Notes under the pieces: model-generated
Database searches by the model: none
Seen by the model: only the letters and a program-made list of their open reading frames with translations
What the model was told of the DNA's origin: nothing
Shown: positions 1 to 13,115 of the stretch, one piece after another
Position numbering within the stretch: the stretch's first letter is position 1
How the letters are laid out: every line of letters begins with the position of its first letter
Translations under genes and position numbers: made by a program
Source of the DNA: Nipponacmea schrenckii
Lineage: Eukaryota; Mollusca; Gastropoda; Lottiidae
Direction: 5' to 3'
DNA: 64,000 nt
NCBI GenBank assembly: GCA_030562195.1
Contig: CM060202.1
Coordinates: forward strand, 20,322,317-20,386,316

Positions 1-2126
1 GCCCGTCCCTGAAATCCAACCCACAGCCTCTCTTTTTAGTCGGTGGCTCTCTGTTTATGTTAAGTTTTATTTTTTTGCACCATAAAGTATTCTTAAGAGA
101 TTTTCCAAACCTTAATGTGCATCGCAGATACATCAATTTACACCATTCTAATTTTCAATCAGACGTCTGTGGTTCCTATAATTCTTCTAACATTAAACTT
201 TTATGACGTCACTCACTTAAGGTTCCTTTAAACATCAATTGCTGCTTTTGCGATCGTGACGTCAGGAACCATTCAGCGGAATTTCAGGAAGCACAGATAT
301 CTGATTGAAAACAGTAGCCTATAAATTGATGTTATCAGTGTTCCTGATACATATAACAAGTTGATAAAATCTCGATGCAAAACCTTATAACTTAAACTTT
401 TGTACAGGTTTTTTAAGCTAGTTTGTGGTGTGAATGATGTTTAGGTCGTTTCTATGACAACGAAATCAACAAAATAATATTGTTATTGTCCATGTCTTTA
501 TATTTTACACTCGATATCGAAGGTGATTGATAAGGTGAACGGTCATTATTCAGTGTGGTTTAAAACTTGTTATTTACTTGATTTATATACATGAATATCT
601 AGACTGATAGTTTAAGGTCGCCATCTGTTTCATATCTTAGTCTTAGAAACGGATTTTTTTCTCTAAGCTAATCAGTAATAGTCGATCTTCACAATTCATT
701 GATGAAATTTTAGCCTTCAAATTAATGTAGTGAAGGATTTTCCTTTTTACGTATTTCGACTTTGTCGAAAACGTATTGTAATCGTTCGGATTATTACGTA
801 TTTCGACTTTGGCGAAAACGTATTGTAATCGTTCGGATTATTACGTATTTCGACTTTGGCGAAAACGTATTGTAATCGTTCGGATTATTACGTATTTCGA
901 CTTTGGCGAAAACGTATTGTAATCGTTCGGATTATTTTATTTTTTTTTTTTTTTTTTTTTTTTGTAATTCTTGGATGAGTTTGCAGACAAACTGGTAAAA
1001 GGTGCAGAAATTCTAAATCTACAGTTGATCTTAGAATGATTTCTATTATCAAATAAAACAAAACCGGAAGTTCTATCTCTGACAGGAAGTGAGAACCGGA
1101 AGTTCAGGTTTTTTTGCTTTAGCAAGTTTATTTTCAGTTCGATTTTGACCGGATTTTCAGATTTGAAAACTTCAATGTATTTGTCAACTAACAATTATAG
1201 GTTTTATGCAATTAGGTTAAATATTTTACCCACGATTTGCAATTCAATATTCAAGGGTCATCGGCAAAAATTTCAGACCGTGATTTCTCCTTTAATATTA
1301 ATGGTAAAATTTTGAAACTTTACCAGTTGATAGGCGATATGTTTATAATTTTTGAAAAAATGTGAAAAAAAAATTCCACTTCCGGTTTAGCCTCAAATGA
1401 CGTAATTACGTAACTTCCGGTCTATGACTGCTAGGTGAAAAGTGAAAACTGTTTTATAAATAACTTGTCAATAGTAATTGATTTGACCTAAATAATTAGG
1501 TCAAGCTGCCATATCGGCCGCCATTTTGAATTTTCGTTACAATTCTTAAATCCGAAATTCAGACACTACTGATAGACAGATTTTGATGAAATTTAGCACA
1601 TAGATACAATGGATCATTATCTACCTTTTCTTGGAGACCGATTTTCAAATTTCGTATTTTCTTTCGAATTATTTAAATTTCGATTTTTTCAAAATTAGGT
1701 CACTTTAACGGGTACGGAAGGTGTGACCCACTTAATCTATGACCTTGAAAATTAGGTCAAATAATATTCAATATATTGTCTACGAGTAGATATTTTTTAA
1801 TTTGGCTTACTTAAAAAATTCATAGAGATAAGTGTACTTAAATACAGCAAAAATTGATAATTTTCATATTTTCGCCATCATTAACCGTTACGGAAGGTGT
1901 GACCTAATTTTTTTATGACTTTGAAAACTAGGTCAAATGATATTCAATATATTGTCTAGATGTAGGTAATTGCAAATTTAGCCTATATAATATTTTAAGG
2001 CTCTCGAAATACGTTCATAATTGTAAGCAATTTCCTAGTTGAAAGTTAAAATGTTGACTCGTCTTTTATAGCAAGGACGTATAGAAAAATAAATTGAAAT
2101 TTTATTCATTTGTTCATTCATTTCAG
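1..2126. other. gene-poor AT-rich stretch upstream of the orphan gene
   Basis: No coding exon could be supported here. It is probably intron or upstream sequence of the gene whose exons begin at 2127. It holds two pieces of a dispersed repeat containing GTCTGTGGTTCC or its complement (about 105-190 and 280-365, in opposite orientations), the 47-bp tandem array at 747-935, a poly-T run at 936-963, and AT-rich sequence with the motif GGTCAAAT near 1750 and 1930. The ORF on the minus strand at 937-1194 ends in poly-lysine encoded by the poly-T run and is not a gene. Confidence 0.5.
747..935. repeat. 47-bp tandem repeat, 4 copies, CpG-rich
   Basis: Four near-identical units of 47 bp start at about 747, 794, 841 and 888, each opening with TTACGTATTTCGACTTTG and carrying AATCGTTCGGATTA. 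The first copy differs from the others by one base (TTGTCG versus TTGGCG). Each unit has several CpG dinucleotides, unlike the surrounding AT-rich sequence, and an imperfect dyad (ACGTATTTCG / CGAAAACGT). A poly-T run follows directly. Confidence 0.9.
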
Positions 2127-3565
2127 TTAGATATAGGCCCCACGGTAGAGAGATGGTGTAGAGCGGTATTTGGACGGGATATGACGTGTATAGGTGGTAG
2201 ATTGGGAGTGACGAGTGGCGAGATGTTCAACCCTATTTTCAACTGGAATGTAGTAGTTGGTATCCTACCCTGTCTCCCCGTCACACTTCTAGCTAGTCTA
2301 GCATACAGGGTAAGTCGTCCTCGTCGCACTTCTAGCAAGTCTAGCATACAGGGTAAGTCGTCCCCGTCACGTTTCTAGCTAGTCTAGCATACAGGGTAAG
2401 TCGCCCCGTCACGCTTCTAGCTAGTCTAGCATACAGGGTAAGTCGTTCCCGTCACGTTTCTAGCTAGTCTAACATACAGGGTAAGTCGTCCCCGTCACAC
2501 TTCTAGCTAGTCTAGCATACAGGGTAAGTCGTCAATTATTGACTCGCTTCACGTCCAGGACGTGCAGTTGAAGGTGACCACGATTCTATTAGTGTATAAT
2601 GTTATATCTTAGTTAAGTCCGCTATTGATTTGTATTTTAGGCGTCAAGAAAAGTAAAATATCAAATAGAGAAGAAAATTCAAACAGAGGAAGTGATTTGT
2701 TTATTGGGGTCAAGGTCGATTGATATTGATGATCAGAGAGAGGCTCTATCAGATTGTAAGTCTTTTATTTTTATGTGCATTATCACCAAACAAACCGCAC
2801 GTAGTAGCCTGTTGACTTAACTTTTTGAAAATCACGTGACCACATTATCTGCATGAATAATTATTGCTTAATTTCATTATACTAGGTTTACGAGCTAAAT
2901 TAAAACACGGTATAAATTCTATTTCAGTAACCCGAATAGCAGTTACAATTTCAATAGAAAAATGTCGTCGCTGTGGATTACTTCTCCGATTAGATGAATC
3001 TATTCCCACGTGCTGTTGTCCTGACAACAAGTTACGTCTGCTGCGTCAGTCGTCCACTCAGGATCAGACGACTTCGTTTGTAGCAGACGATAACTCCGAA
3101 TTACCAGACGACATCCGCCAAAAGATCCTGGAGTTTCATCGTTTTACAGGGTCTGGTCGAGTTGAAACTGTCCGACTGGATGAAAATCAGCGTAATTCAA
3201 TCGACATGGACAACAACCCGAGAATTTCCATCAGCCAAGTCGACGTGGACGTTGACGATCGTCGGCCATCATTGTTAACAGCTCCCGGTTCACGGCGCAG
3301 TTCACTGGTCCAAACTGAAGGTGCTCGTAGAAATTCATTGTTGGTATCTGGGTCCGGAGACGGATCTAGACGCGGTTCTTTAGTAGAAGTATGGGAAGCG
3401 TGCCGTAGTAACTCGTTGACTACTTCAGATAGTTCACCTCAAAATCAGTCTTTACAACCGAACGTTCCCTTGGGCGGTGAATTACGTCGGGAGCCGTTCA
3501 TCGACGTGCAGCAACAAGAACAGAGTCATTCTGTCGGATCAGACGATAGTAGTAGAGACACATGA
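2127..3565 (+). CDS. 3' exons of an unrecognised protein with a hydrophobic segment and RRxS-rich tail
   Basis: Three exons join in phase: 2127-2309 (AG before, GTAAGT after, phase 0), 2641-2755 (phase 1) and 2928-3565, ending at TGA. The 5' part lies upstream of the window or in the unassigned 1-2126 stretch. The product has about 312 residues here. The first exon encodes a likely membrane segment near its end (VVVGILPCLPVTLLASLAY). The third begins with a cysteine-rich patch (CRRCG and CCCPDN) followed by a polar tail rich in Ser, Asp and Gln. Four basic-Ser motifs (RRSSL, RRNSL, RRGSL, CRSNSL) are spaced through the tail and look like sites for basophilic kinases. I do not recognise the family. 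The donor of exon 2127-2309 lies inside a tandem array that repeats that donor six times. Confidence 0.65.
2267..2535 (+). repeat. 43-bp minisatellite containing an exon end and its 5' splice site, 6 copies
   Basis: Six units of 42-43 bp each contain CTAGCATACAGGGTAAGTCG (one copy has CTAACATACAGG), so the last codons of the exon and a full AGG|GTAAGT donor are repeated. The GT dinucleotides fall at 2310, 2353, 2396, 2438, 2481 and 2524. Only the first donor keeps the reading frame simply. Later ones add 43, 86, 128, 171 or 214 bases, and the open frame stops at 2376-2378. Confidence 0.93.
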
Positions 3566-4085
3566 TACCAGACGAGAGTCTGACGTCACACCTAGCAATA
3601 ACCAGCGTCAGTCGATTAGTCAGATTCAAGTGGAGTTGGTTGGAGATGAAGCAAGGCTCCCGGAGTGGTGATGCCCTCGCGTACCATATCCCCGACTCTC
3701 CCAGTAGGCTATTTCAAGGAAGATAATAACAGCTTCTGCTAATACTCATTTCCATGCGCAATCTCAATCATTTCTGTATTTCCTAAAGTCTATGACATGC
3801 CTTCGCAAATCAACGTTTGTCCTAACAGTGCATTTTAACCTGGTGCCTATATTTGTTCTTATCACCCCCTTCCCTTTTCACATGGGGTCCTTATTTATTA
3901 TAATACCGACCCCCCTTCCCCTTAGCCTATGCGTCCACCTCAGTTGCGCTGCTCTGTAAATAGACCATGTCTATGCCTACATATCTTTCAGCCATTTTGT
4001 AATTCATCTATCTTCATCTTCATTTTTTATCTTATATATATTTGTTCTAAAAATAAATTTTATACTTTGTAAAAGAATGCTTGTT
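3566..4085 (+). other. 3' untranslated region of the orphan gene
   Basis: Pyrimidine- and AT-rich sequence follows the stop at 3565, without coding exons. An AATAAA lies at 4052-4057, followed by a T/G-rich stretch typical of a cleavage region. The end is inferred from this signal only. Confidence 0.5.
4052..4057 (+). promoter_or_regulatory. polyadenylation signal AATAAA
   Basis: A canonical hexamer lies about 490 bases after the stop codon of the orphan gene and is followed by TTTGTAAAAG and TTGTTGGGTG, a plausible downstream GU-rich element. Confidence 0.5.
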
Positions 4086-4469
4086 GGGTGTTTTGTGTGC
4101 TGAAAAATTGAGTTTGGAAATGGGGCATGGAAAATAATTTATTTGATTTTATATACAGTAATACACGGTTAAACAAAAAATAATTTAACAATATATATAA
4201 TAATGAAACAATACAACCTAGAATTTAACTCCGGTATCAATACTTGTCCATCTTCATAATGTCAAGCTAATGATAACTCTATAAACTGAAATGTTGAGGA
4301 TTTTTAAAAACTGACAGTGATATAATGTTATACATACAAAAACCTTCCCAATCTTCAGGCCGATGATCATTCGAGGTTTCGGCGGCGATCAACTGGTAGA
4401 TTGGCATTTGAATTCCTGAAAAATCACAGTAAAGAGCTTTGGCCAGGGAGCTTGTAGACTAATTATTAA

Positions 4470-4735
4470 GAGGTTTGGTCAAGGACCAGCTGGTAGAAAG
4501 GATCATTGTGAACCTAAGTTGTTGTCCTTGTAAAATCAATGACAAGAGGTTTGACCAAGGACCAACTGTTAGAAAGGATACTTGTATACCTAAGTTGTTA
4601 TCCCTGTATGATCAATGTCAAGAGGTTTGACCAAGGACCAGTTGGTAGAAAAGATCCTTGTAAATCTTAGGGAACCTAAGTTGTTATCATTGTAAAATCA
4701 ATACCAAGATGTGGAGGAGCGGTTGGTAGAAAAGA
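4470..4735 (+). repeat. ACCAGCTGGT repeat family, about 3 units
   Basis: Units of about 78 bp carry the palindromic core GACCAGCTGGTAGAAAGGAT, then CCTAAGTTGTT, CCTTGTAAAATCAAT and AAGAGGTTTGACCAAGG. The same unit recurs at 19870-20035, 29670-29725 (inverted), 35520-35720, 39790-40185 and 52868-53165 (inverted). This copy lies in the presumed 3' UTR or flank of the channel gene. Confidence 0.85.
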
Positions 4736-4818
4736 GCTGTCGAGATTGTATCCATGTACAAAATACGACGGTTTCTGTTAAGAGTTTGTTCTAGAAACAC
4801 CAACATGTATTTCCTATC

Positions 4819-7800
4819 TTAGACTTTTATATCGTCACTATTTTTACGGTCCATCTCCGTTTCGTTTGGACTATTAGTTTTGGTGCGGTTGGAGACCTTT
4901 CTTCTGTTCCGACCAGAGAGACAAACTAGTGCTAGGAACTCTACTAATTCTGTTATAGAGAGAATACTCGCTCCCAGGAACATTCCCATCAATCCTCCCA
5001 AATCAGCTGAAACACAAAATAAAATGGATGAAAACAGAAGGAAGGACACAAAATAAAAGGCTTTTCTTTTTAACGTTTCATGACTGGGAAAAATACCAGA
5101 TGGTCCAACAAGCCCTTAATTAACTCGTAATTAGGCTATTTATGACGGGATTTCCCTCGGTAGGGTACTACCGGGTATGTACGTCAAGTCTCAAATGTCG
5201 TTCAAATGTCGTTGATCTGTTTTTTTGGTTTTTTTTGATCATCCAGTCTGTTAATTCGGTACATTCCTTAATATTTTCCACAACAACAATGGCATTTTGG
5301 TATTCCTTTTTTATATCTAGCAAAAGACAATAAAAAGTTTAAATATCAATTTGTAAAAACATTATGAATTAATTTAAATAAGTTTTAACTCACTAATAAT
5401 AAAATACAAAATCAATTCTTATACACCTTCATTCATATGACGTCATTTTGTCACGTGAACAAACATGGAGTCTAAATTTAGCTTTTCAAAGCAGATCAGA
5501 GTCAAATAGATTCCACAAGCATTTCTACATCCGCATAGGTCTTTTGAACTTGAGAATACATGGATTATTCATTAGAAACCCTAATTTATCAATTAGTGAG
5601 CTTAATTTGGCTCTAATAAATGAGGGGAACCAACTTTAATAATCAATGGGAGACAAATCCATTTTATAACGTTATAAAGTTTGTGGTCTGTAGCATCAAT
5701 AACTAGACAGAAAGAAAGAAGCAAGCTTACCGAGGATGCCCTCAATTGTAAGTTCTGGTTTTTGTTGAGTTTGTGTCACTGTCAGGGAATCAAAATATAT
5801 TCTCAAATCAACCACATTGTTACTGAAAATAAAATTGTTATTGGATACATATAGATATTCCTGACTTTCAAGAATCTGGTATTGAGAAAATAGAACATAA
5901 AAGTTTCAATATCAGGATATATATAACTATTACATAATGTAGCAGAGCGACCATTGTGGCTCTCTGATCATATGCTAGGTGTATAAGAGGTGATTTCCAC
6001 CATGTAGGTTACATCTGATTAGAATGTATCAAATTATTACTTGTCACAAATATACTTTTAATTAAGCACTGTTTATAGCAATCATTAATTAACACTCTTC
6101 ACTTCCTACATACATGTAGTCTTATTCTTTAATTTGGCTGGTTGGCTCTGATGTAGTGACCTTATGATTCACCCAGGGTGAGCACTTTTCGGCTTCACCT
6201 TGCCAACAGTTAGTATTGTTTCTCTCTATGCCCTCTAGTTTATACTCACTTTAGACTTGGATCGGGAAGCGACAAGTGCTATTGTAATATTTATCTAATT
6301 ATGATTGTATGTTTTGGAATACTTTTATAACATTTCCTTAGTATTTGCAGGTACGTGTTTTTATATTGTCTGGGTTTAGGCTGGTGTGGGGTGGGGGTTG
6401 GGCAAGAGTCCGTGTATGTTTTATTACAAATACTGTAGAGTCAAAAACCCCTCAAAAATCAAAAGAAACTAAAGTCAGGGCTAGTAACAAAATTCCCCAC
6501 TAGACATAGCATTGGCAGTATTCGTGAATGAACAGAGAAGTCAGTAATAATCACCATAAAGTAGCCTTCTCAAAGCAAGGTTTAAAACTCTGCCGATGAT
6601 GTAAAACTCCAAACCATTTACTTACCTCATATACTCCTTGTCTTTGAGTAACCCGGCCGTTACCATATAATCAATAATAAAACTGGAGGCGAAATCAGCT
6701 GATGATAGATTAGGTATATAACCTACTGTATGACAGGTACTCGGACAACCTTTACAACTCTCCATTACTTTACCAATTTCACTATCTTAGAATATTAAAA
6801 CAGAATCTAAAATATGTTGTTACTCATGCTGTACAATCTTCAGACAACTGATTTTTATCAGCCTGTGTCTCTACTGAAGTAAGACAAGTAGAGATCTAAA
6901 GACAACTGATCTATTTCAGCCTGTGTCTCTACTGAAGTTTGACTAATAGAGATCTTCAGATAACTGATCTATTTCAGCCTGTGTCTCTACTGAAGTTTGA
7001 CTAATAGAGATCTTCAGATAACTGATCTATTTCAGTCTGTGTCCCTACTGACGTTTGACAAGTATAGATCTTTAATTTATTTCTATAACATTATTAGCAT
7101 TGTGAACTCTTCAAAGGAGTTCCGGGTTAAGCTATATAGACTCTCTGAAAAAAAACAAACAAGTCGCACACAGAGAGTGGTATCAGGTGATACGGAAGAT
7201 CCCAAGGGGATCCTTCAAGCGGAAAATTAAAAGATAAATAATACAAGAAAATAAAGATAAAATACAGACCTTTCATAGCGGGCAGTAAACATTCATTGAA
7301 GTCATAAATAGAACAAAATCTTTCTGGTCCTGAAACAAAAAACAAGCACCAACATCATTCACGTGGCTACAGAAGGGGGGAGGGGTGGGGTTTGTCATCT
7401 TCTCCCTCCCTAAATTATTCTGACAACCGACCAATTATATCCTAAGACCATACCACATTGACTGTCTGTAGAATCAAGTCTGGCTTCGAACCTGTCCCAG
7501 ATGATATAGGATTGATGTATGAATTTACCCTCAAGAAGTAAAGTCTTAAACGAAAGTATCATTTATTAATTTCTTTAGATTTCCTCGTATCCTGCATAAT
7601 TGAGATGAATTTAATTTTAAATTTAGGATTTCATGTATGTTGTATTAAGATAAAATAAGAGTCATTAGGTGCCTAGTTGTCGAAACAAAAGTTAACACAA
7701 AAACTATCTTGACCATCTGTTTTGTTCACTACTAGTACTGGAACGTGAAAAGGCAATGCTTACCTGGCGCGAAAAAATGTCTGCAGTCACATTTCTCGCC

Positions 7801-9472
7801 GAAATATTTCAACATACATTCTTTCCTACAGGTTGACCTCGTGTAGGAGTAGTTGGAATATCTAATTAGAGGAGTTTCGAACCCGTCTTGTTCGGTGTCT
7901 AAACAGTAGGACGTACCGAATGCCTTATAAGGCTTCTTTAAGCCAATTAACTAAAACAATAAACGCGAGAATAAGAATTGGCATAACTACAGAGTTCACT
8001 TAATAATACTCATTTTATATATAATAGACAATATAAGCTATGTGGACTCTCTGGAAGGGGGGAGTGAGCATTCTATTGTTAAAATATATACATACCTCCT
8101 CTTTCCTGATACCAATATTAGAAGAAGTGCCCGGCCTCACAAACCAACCAGCATTATCTAATATAGGGGCTTCGTCCGGCTCGTTCACTAGAATCTGAAA
8201 TACCATTAATATTCAAATTATGTCACAATAACCTTACCGACACTACGTATTGCTTTTACAAGAAATAACACATGAAACTGGTTCAGACACAATTTCTATT
8301 CCGAAAGATCAAATTAATTGCAGGTTAACTCTATACCCATATGCCTAATAAACATGGAAGTATAAAAATCATTTGTCAGGCGTTTGTAAATACGGTAATG
8401 ATTTCTCGGACTTTCGTTCCCATGTCGATTTTTATTTCAAATTTAAAGAGAGCAGTTCCATTTTAACCTCACCAAGATTGGTATTTATCGATGTATCCTT
8501 GTGATTTGAATAAGAAGACCATACCTTGACTCCAGATTGTGAAGTTGCCGAGAAAAAGGAATAATTCTGTTGGATATCCAGTAAGACACGGAGTCCATGA
8601 TTGGGACCAGTATCTCCAGCTATGTAAGGATCAGAGATATTACTGTTAAACCGGTAACACACACCCAGATCGGTAATAACTTTCTCCATTACATCCTGAC
8701 AGTCTAGTTTCTTTCCCTTCCACATACACAAGAGAAAGAACTCTTCTAAAAACGGCGCGGCGTCAATTGCAGCATAGTGCAAATAATCTCCTGGATCCAA
8801 ACCCGGTATAAAACCAAAGAATGGCTGATCTCTAACGTCGATATGTTCTAAATACGATTGTAAGTCAGAGAATTCACTAAGATTATATAGTAGAGTTCTT
8901 AAATCTTCGTCGAAAGGTAATCTATGTCTATCATATTGGTTCATATTACAGATTGTAACCGCTGGGAATCGTAATTCATCGTGGAACTCAGCGTTTACCA
9001 TCGTAACTGTCGGATACTCAAAAAATCTGGTGAACTGCATATATAGGACTACTGCTAGACCGATAGCCATGCTGATTAGTAGAATGGACCACACCCATCT
9101 GGAAATAAACAAAAATAGTATTATATAATTCCTTTAGACTTTAAAGTGACACTCAAAAAACTCAATTCTGTTGATATTTATGACAGCAGGTATCCTTGAT
9201 CCTCGAAATTATTAAACAATCTGGTCAATTTAGTTTCTAGGGCTACGGAAGGTGCTGCCCCTACCCCACACTCCACCCCTTTTTGAAACTATATGAAAAT
9301 AAGCCTATACGAGGTCTTACCTCCGGAATCTGTAAATCTGATGGTCGGCGACTTTAGAGACACCGTGTATAGTAGCCGAGTGACCGTACATCCCGAAAAT
9401 ATCCATTGCCCCACCCACCCCATCGCAGTCTCCACTCTCTTCCGTCTTATCCATATCCAGCAATAACTTCAT
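4819..9472 (-). CDS. acid-sensing / epithelial sodium channel-like (DEG/ENaC family) subunit
   Basis: Eight exons in transcript order: 9321-9472, 8525-9098, 8096-8194, 7764-7950, 7270-7329, 6626-6785, 5731-5822 and 4819-5006. All have GT/AG borders and matching phases, giving about 503 residues, a normal family length. An in-frame TAA lies upstream of the chosen ATG. The product should be a trimeric amiloride-type sodium channel subunit with two membrane passes and a large extracellular loop. Visible landmarks: the cytosolic gating motif HG (residues 36-37, in ATIHGVSK), TM1 at about 52-73, FPAVTICN just after it (95-102), the Cys-rich thumb/finger region (CRKECMLKYFGEKCDC and CKGCPSTC), and TM2 with the selectivity filter G-A-S (453-455). 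The ligand (protons, peptide or none) cannot be read from sequence, so no specific paralog is named. Confidence 0.93.
6836..7075. repeat. intronic ~62-bp tandem repeat, 4 copies
   Basis: Units contain CAACTGATCTATTTCAGCCT, TGTGTCTCTACTGAAGTTTG and TAATAGAGATCTTCAGA. The array lies in the intron between channel exons 5 (7270-7329) and 6 (6626-6785). The same unit, reverse-complemented, forms an array in a TBCK intron at 32808-33003. Confidence 0.88.
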
Positions 9473-11829
9473 CTGGTTAGAAGTTTTTAACTTGATTTAG
9501 ATTCTGTAAATAAACCGGTAATACAGCCATGTTATTCAATCTGTCATTCTAGTTACAGATACAAGTTACAGAGTCGGTCATCTTCAAAATATCACACAGT
9601 TTCCATAGCAAAATAGGAATATAACCTGTGTAAGTCATCTAATAGAGTCGATCTTCACAATATCATTGGTTTCTAGGAAGATAGGACGATATACTGTGTC
9701 AGTCATCTTCCAACAACCATAGGTGTATCACGGGAAAATAAAAAAAACAGTAAATGTGTCATTTTCCAACAACCATAGCTGTATTTTCACAATACAAAGA
9801 TACAAAAACTATGGTTTTCCTTTTACCTAACGATGTTGTCATGAACGACGATGAAAGGTCGTAAAATAATAATTTTAGTCAATCAAAGGTGTCTTCTTTA
9901 TTTTTTAATGTTCCAATACAGAGTATACTGTAAAACATTTCTGTAAAATCAAGTCCAATAACCTGTTGCAAACAGAAACGGCCTGTAATTCGGATTTTTT
10001 TTACGGCTTTCCCTCTAGCAACCTAGCTGCCAGCCAATTGGCCGTAATTTTTACAGGAAATGATTAGCAGTGTATTATATTCAATACTACGATATAGAAC
10101 AGTAAAATCTAAACCTTCGTCTCAATAATAATATACCTTCCTTATTTATCATGTTTTATTGATGTACCGATTAATAATAGATAATATACACCCTGATATT
10201 AAATATACAGTATTTATAATTCCCCGGGGAATACGTCTATACCTACAGAAATATACGAGCAATAAGGGAGTCCACAGTACTAGGGTTTTATTTTTTAGCT
10301 TATTAATAAGAAGTTCTTTCCTGCTTGGATTATCCATTTACATTTATCAAGAGTTTTTCCCGTTCTTTACTCATTATTCAATAATATGTAATTTTCATCT
10401 TCAGATTGTGTAGTCACCAAATAAAGACTGTATTTTTATTTTTTAGTTGAAAAACAAAGTGTCACCGTATGTTTGCTATTGGACATAATGAATACAAACT
10501 CGGATCATTCTGTCAGGTAGCTGGACAGTGCCGTTACTACCTATACAGGCTTATATCTCATACCGAATTTAACTTTAAAAAAATAACAATAATGAAACAA
10601 ATCATCATCCGATATCTTTTAAATAAATCGGTTATTCTATATAACTACGGTAAGACAAGATAAGCGTTCGAAGTCTCTATATCCCAAGACACCACCAACC
10701 ACCCCCCCCCCCCCTTCCACCCAAACTCTGTTAGCCCAGGCCTAGTAAAGACAGACCACACGACCATTCCGATGTTGTTTGTTGTATATTTAGTCAGTAG
10801 TTCTAGCTAACTTGATTTGATTCGTTATGACATACGACACATCACTAATATTATAACTACATTTATTACAAGAAAAAAAACAGGTTTTAGAATAAATTTA
10901 CATTTTTAATTAGGAGACAAGTTTAAATTTTAACCTCTAACATTCGACGAATCTGGAGAATATTCTTAGACCAATGAAACACGATTGAAAATTGAATTTT
11001 GAATATATAAGAAAGAACAGTCGATTTTAAATTAAGAAATAGCATTGTTCGTACAATGCAAAACAGAACATAGCATTATTTAATGTCATTTTTTATATCA
11101 ACAAATAACATTAACCAAAGCCAAGTTTTATTTTTTAAAAACTTACGTTATTATTTATCGCAGATTATCTGTAGAACGTAAAACTCCATTACCTTACAGT
11201 TTCGTGTAACCTTAAAGCACTGTCATGCACTATACACTGATCCCACTGATACACTGATCGAGACTCACAGAATACTTCCTGGAGGAGAAGCGGAGTAAAC
11301 ATTAACCCTCAGGGCGGTTTGACGCAACAATAAACGTAAGACAATCTTTATTAAAAAGATGTTTAAGATGTTTTCTCAGAGTTATAATCGCTTATAAGAT
11401 ACTTTAAACAACATGGCGTATTGTGAGGGTGGAGTCACAATAAATGGAGTAGAATTACAGGAACCATAGATGTCTGATTGAAAATTAGAACTGTGTTAAT
11501 TGATGCTACTAGTTTTCCAGATACACATACAAAATTTAGAACGCCTCTTTACAATCTCTTTAATAGAACTGTTTAGTTTTAGTAGAATTACAGGAACCAC
11601 AGACGTCTGATTCAAAGCTGGAATGGTATAAAATGACACTATCAATGTCCCTGATTTATACAATATTTAATCCAAATTGAGGCATGAACAACTCCTTCCA
11701 TTGACTCAGTAAGATTCTATCAGCTGAATAAGAAATGTAGTCCGTGTCACTTTCGCCCATCAGTTTTCATAAATACTTCATTGATTCTTGTCTTTCCGAC
11801 GGAACAATCAATCCAGACTGTGCACTTAA

Positions 11830-11990
11830 ACAATTGGAAATCACAAAAGAATAGGTTTATGCCGTTGTCCTGACAAAAGTTCCCTCATTGCACACTATAC
11901 AGCGTTGCACGTCTTTAACTACTCAATAAGGTGAATAAGAGTATAGGACTTAAAACTCCATTTATTTTATTTTGTTTCACGTAGCTCCAA
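11830..11990 (+). repeat. SINE fragment, 3' part
   Basis: This carries the conserved 3' region of the tRNA-SINE seen elsewhere in the window: TTATGCCGTTGTCCTGACAA, TCCCTCATTGCACACT, then the tail ACTTAAAACTCCATTTATTT. The tRNA-like head is missing. Confidence 0.7.
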
Positions 11991-12924
11991 AGCGCCCTAT
12001 AATTATTATTATCATATAAGCACTTTTATTTAGCTATTATTATAATATGAGTGTATTAGGCGTTTAATAGAATCACGATACACGACGGTGTTTATAATTG
12101 TTGAAAGATGTTTCATAAAATATATATGAAGCTTAAGAAATATTACAAAAGTAAGATAAAATCCCGAGGGGAGATAATTTATATACAATTTTCCAAACTG
12201 TCTATTATTTATGTAAACACTTTGACTACTTTATATGCGACATGGTCGATCACATAATTATCACAAACATCAGTTAATTTCAGCAATTAGCTTAAAATCT
12301 TAAATAGTTTATAAGGAGGTAATCTAGTCTGTGGTTCCCCGAATTTCACTAAGCGTTTTGTGAAGTGCACTATTCCAGTTTCCAGTGTGGCAAATCTAGG
12401 CTACTAAAACTACTTATTTCGAAGGCACATTATTTCGCATATTAGTGAACCACAGGAACCACAGACATCTGATTAAAAATTAGGATGGTGTAAATTGATG
12501 CTCAGTGTCCCTGATACACATTCAATATTAAGAAAACCTCAGTACAATCTCTTTAATAATAGATGATTTTCTTTATTGTACAACCGACATGGTCTATTAC
12601 AGATGACCAAATCACAAGAAAACTTCCAAGAAGAAGATTAAAAATTCACCACGAATTGGACCACAAAATAGAAAACAATCGCATTGCTTACCTGAGGTTA
12701 AAAAGAAGGGGAAGATATTTCTTCTGAAAGACATTGATTTTGTACAATGGCATTGCAAGATATGACTCTAAACGCATTACATTCTTGTCACAGAAGATTA
12801 CCATTATGTCAAGAATATTTCTCGGTGACACTGAGTACCCATGTTTGTTTCTTAGAAATATATATGTGTATAACAATCTGCTCGATAGTAAGACAGTATG
12901 TAATAGCTTGTTAGATACAATAGT

Positions 12925-13115
12925 TTAGATCAATGGTAGCCTACTGCTATCGTGTTACAATCTACTAGCTAGTTGGTTAAGATAGGTTAGATCAATGGTA
13001 GCCCACTGGTATCGTGTTACAATCTACTAGCTAGGTGGACATGGTAGTTTAGATCAATGGTTACTCACTGCTATCGTGTCACAATCTACTAGCTAGTTAT
13101 ACAGCATGTAATGTC
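12925..13115. repeat. ~57-bp tandem repeat, 3-4 copies
   Basis: Units contain TAGATCAATGGTAGCC and ATCGTGTTACAATCTACTAG. The first two copies are nearly identical, and the last decays into flanking sequence near 13110. Confidence 0.8.

Noticed and set aside
10149..10663. Several overlapping ORFs of 60-85 codons on both strands
   Set aside because: Low-complexity AT-rich translations without conserved motifs, and no exon borders forming a gene.
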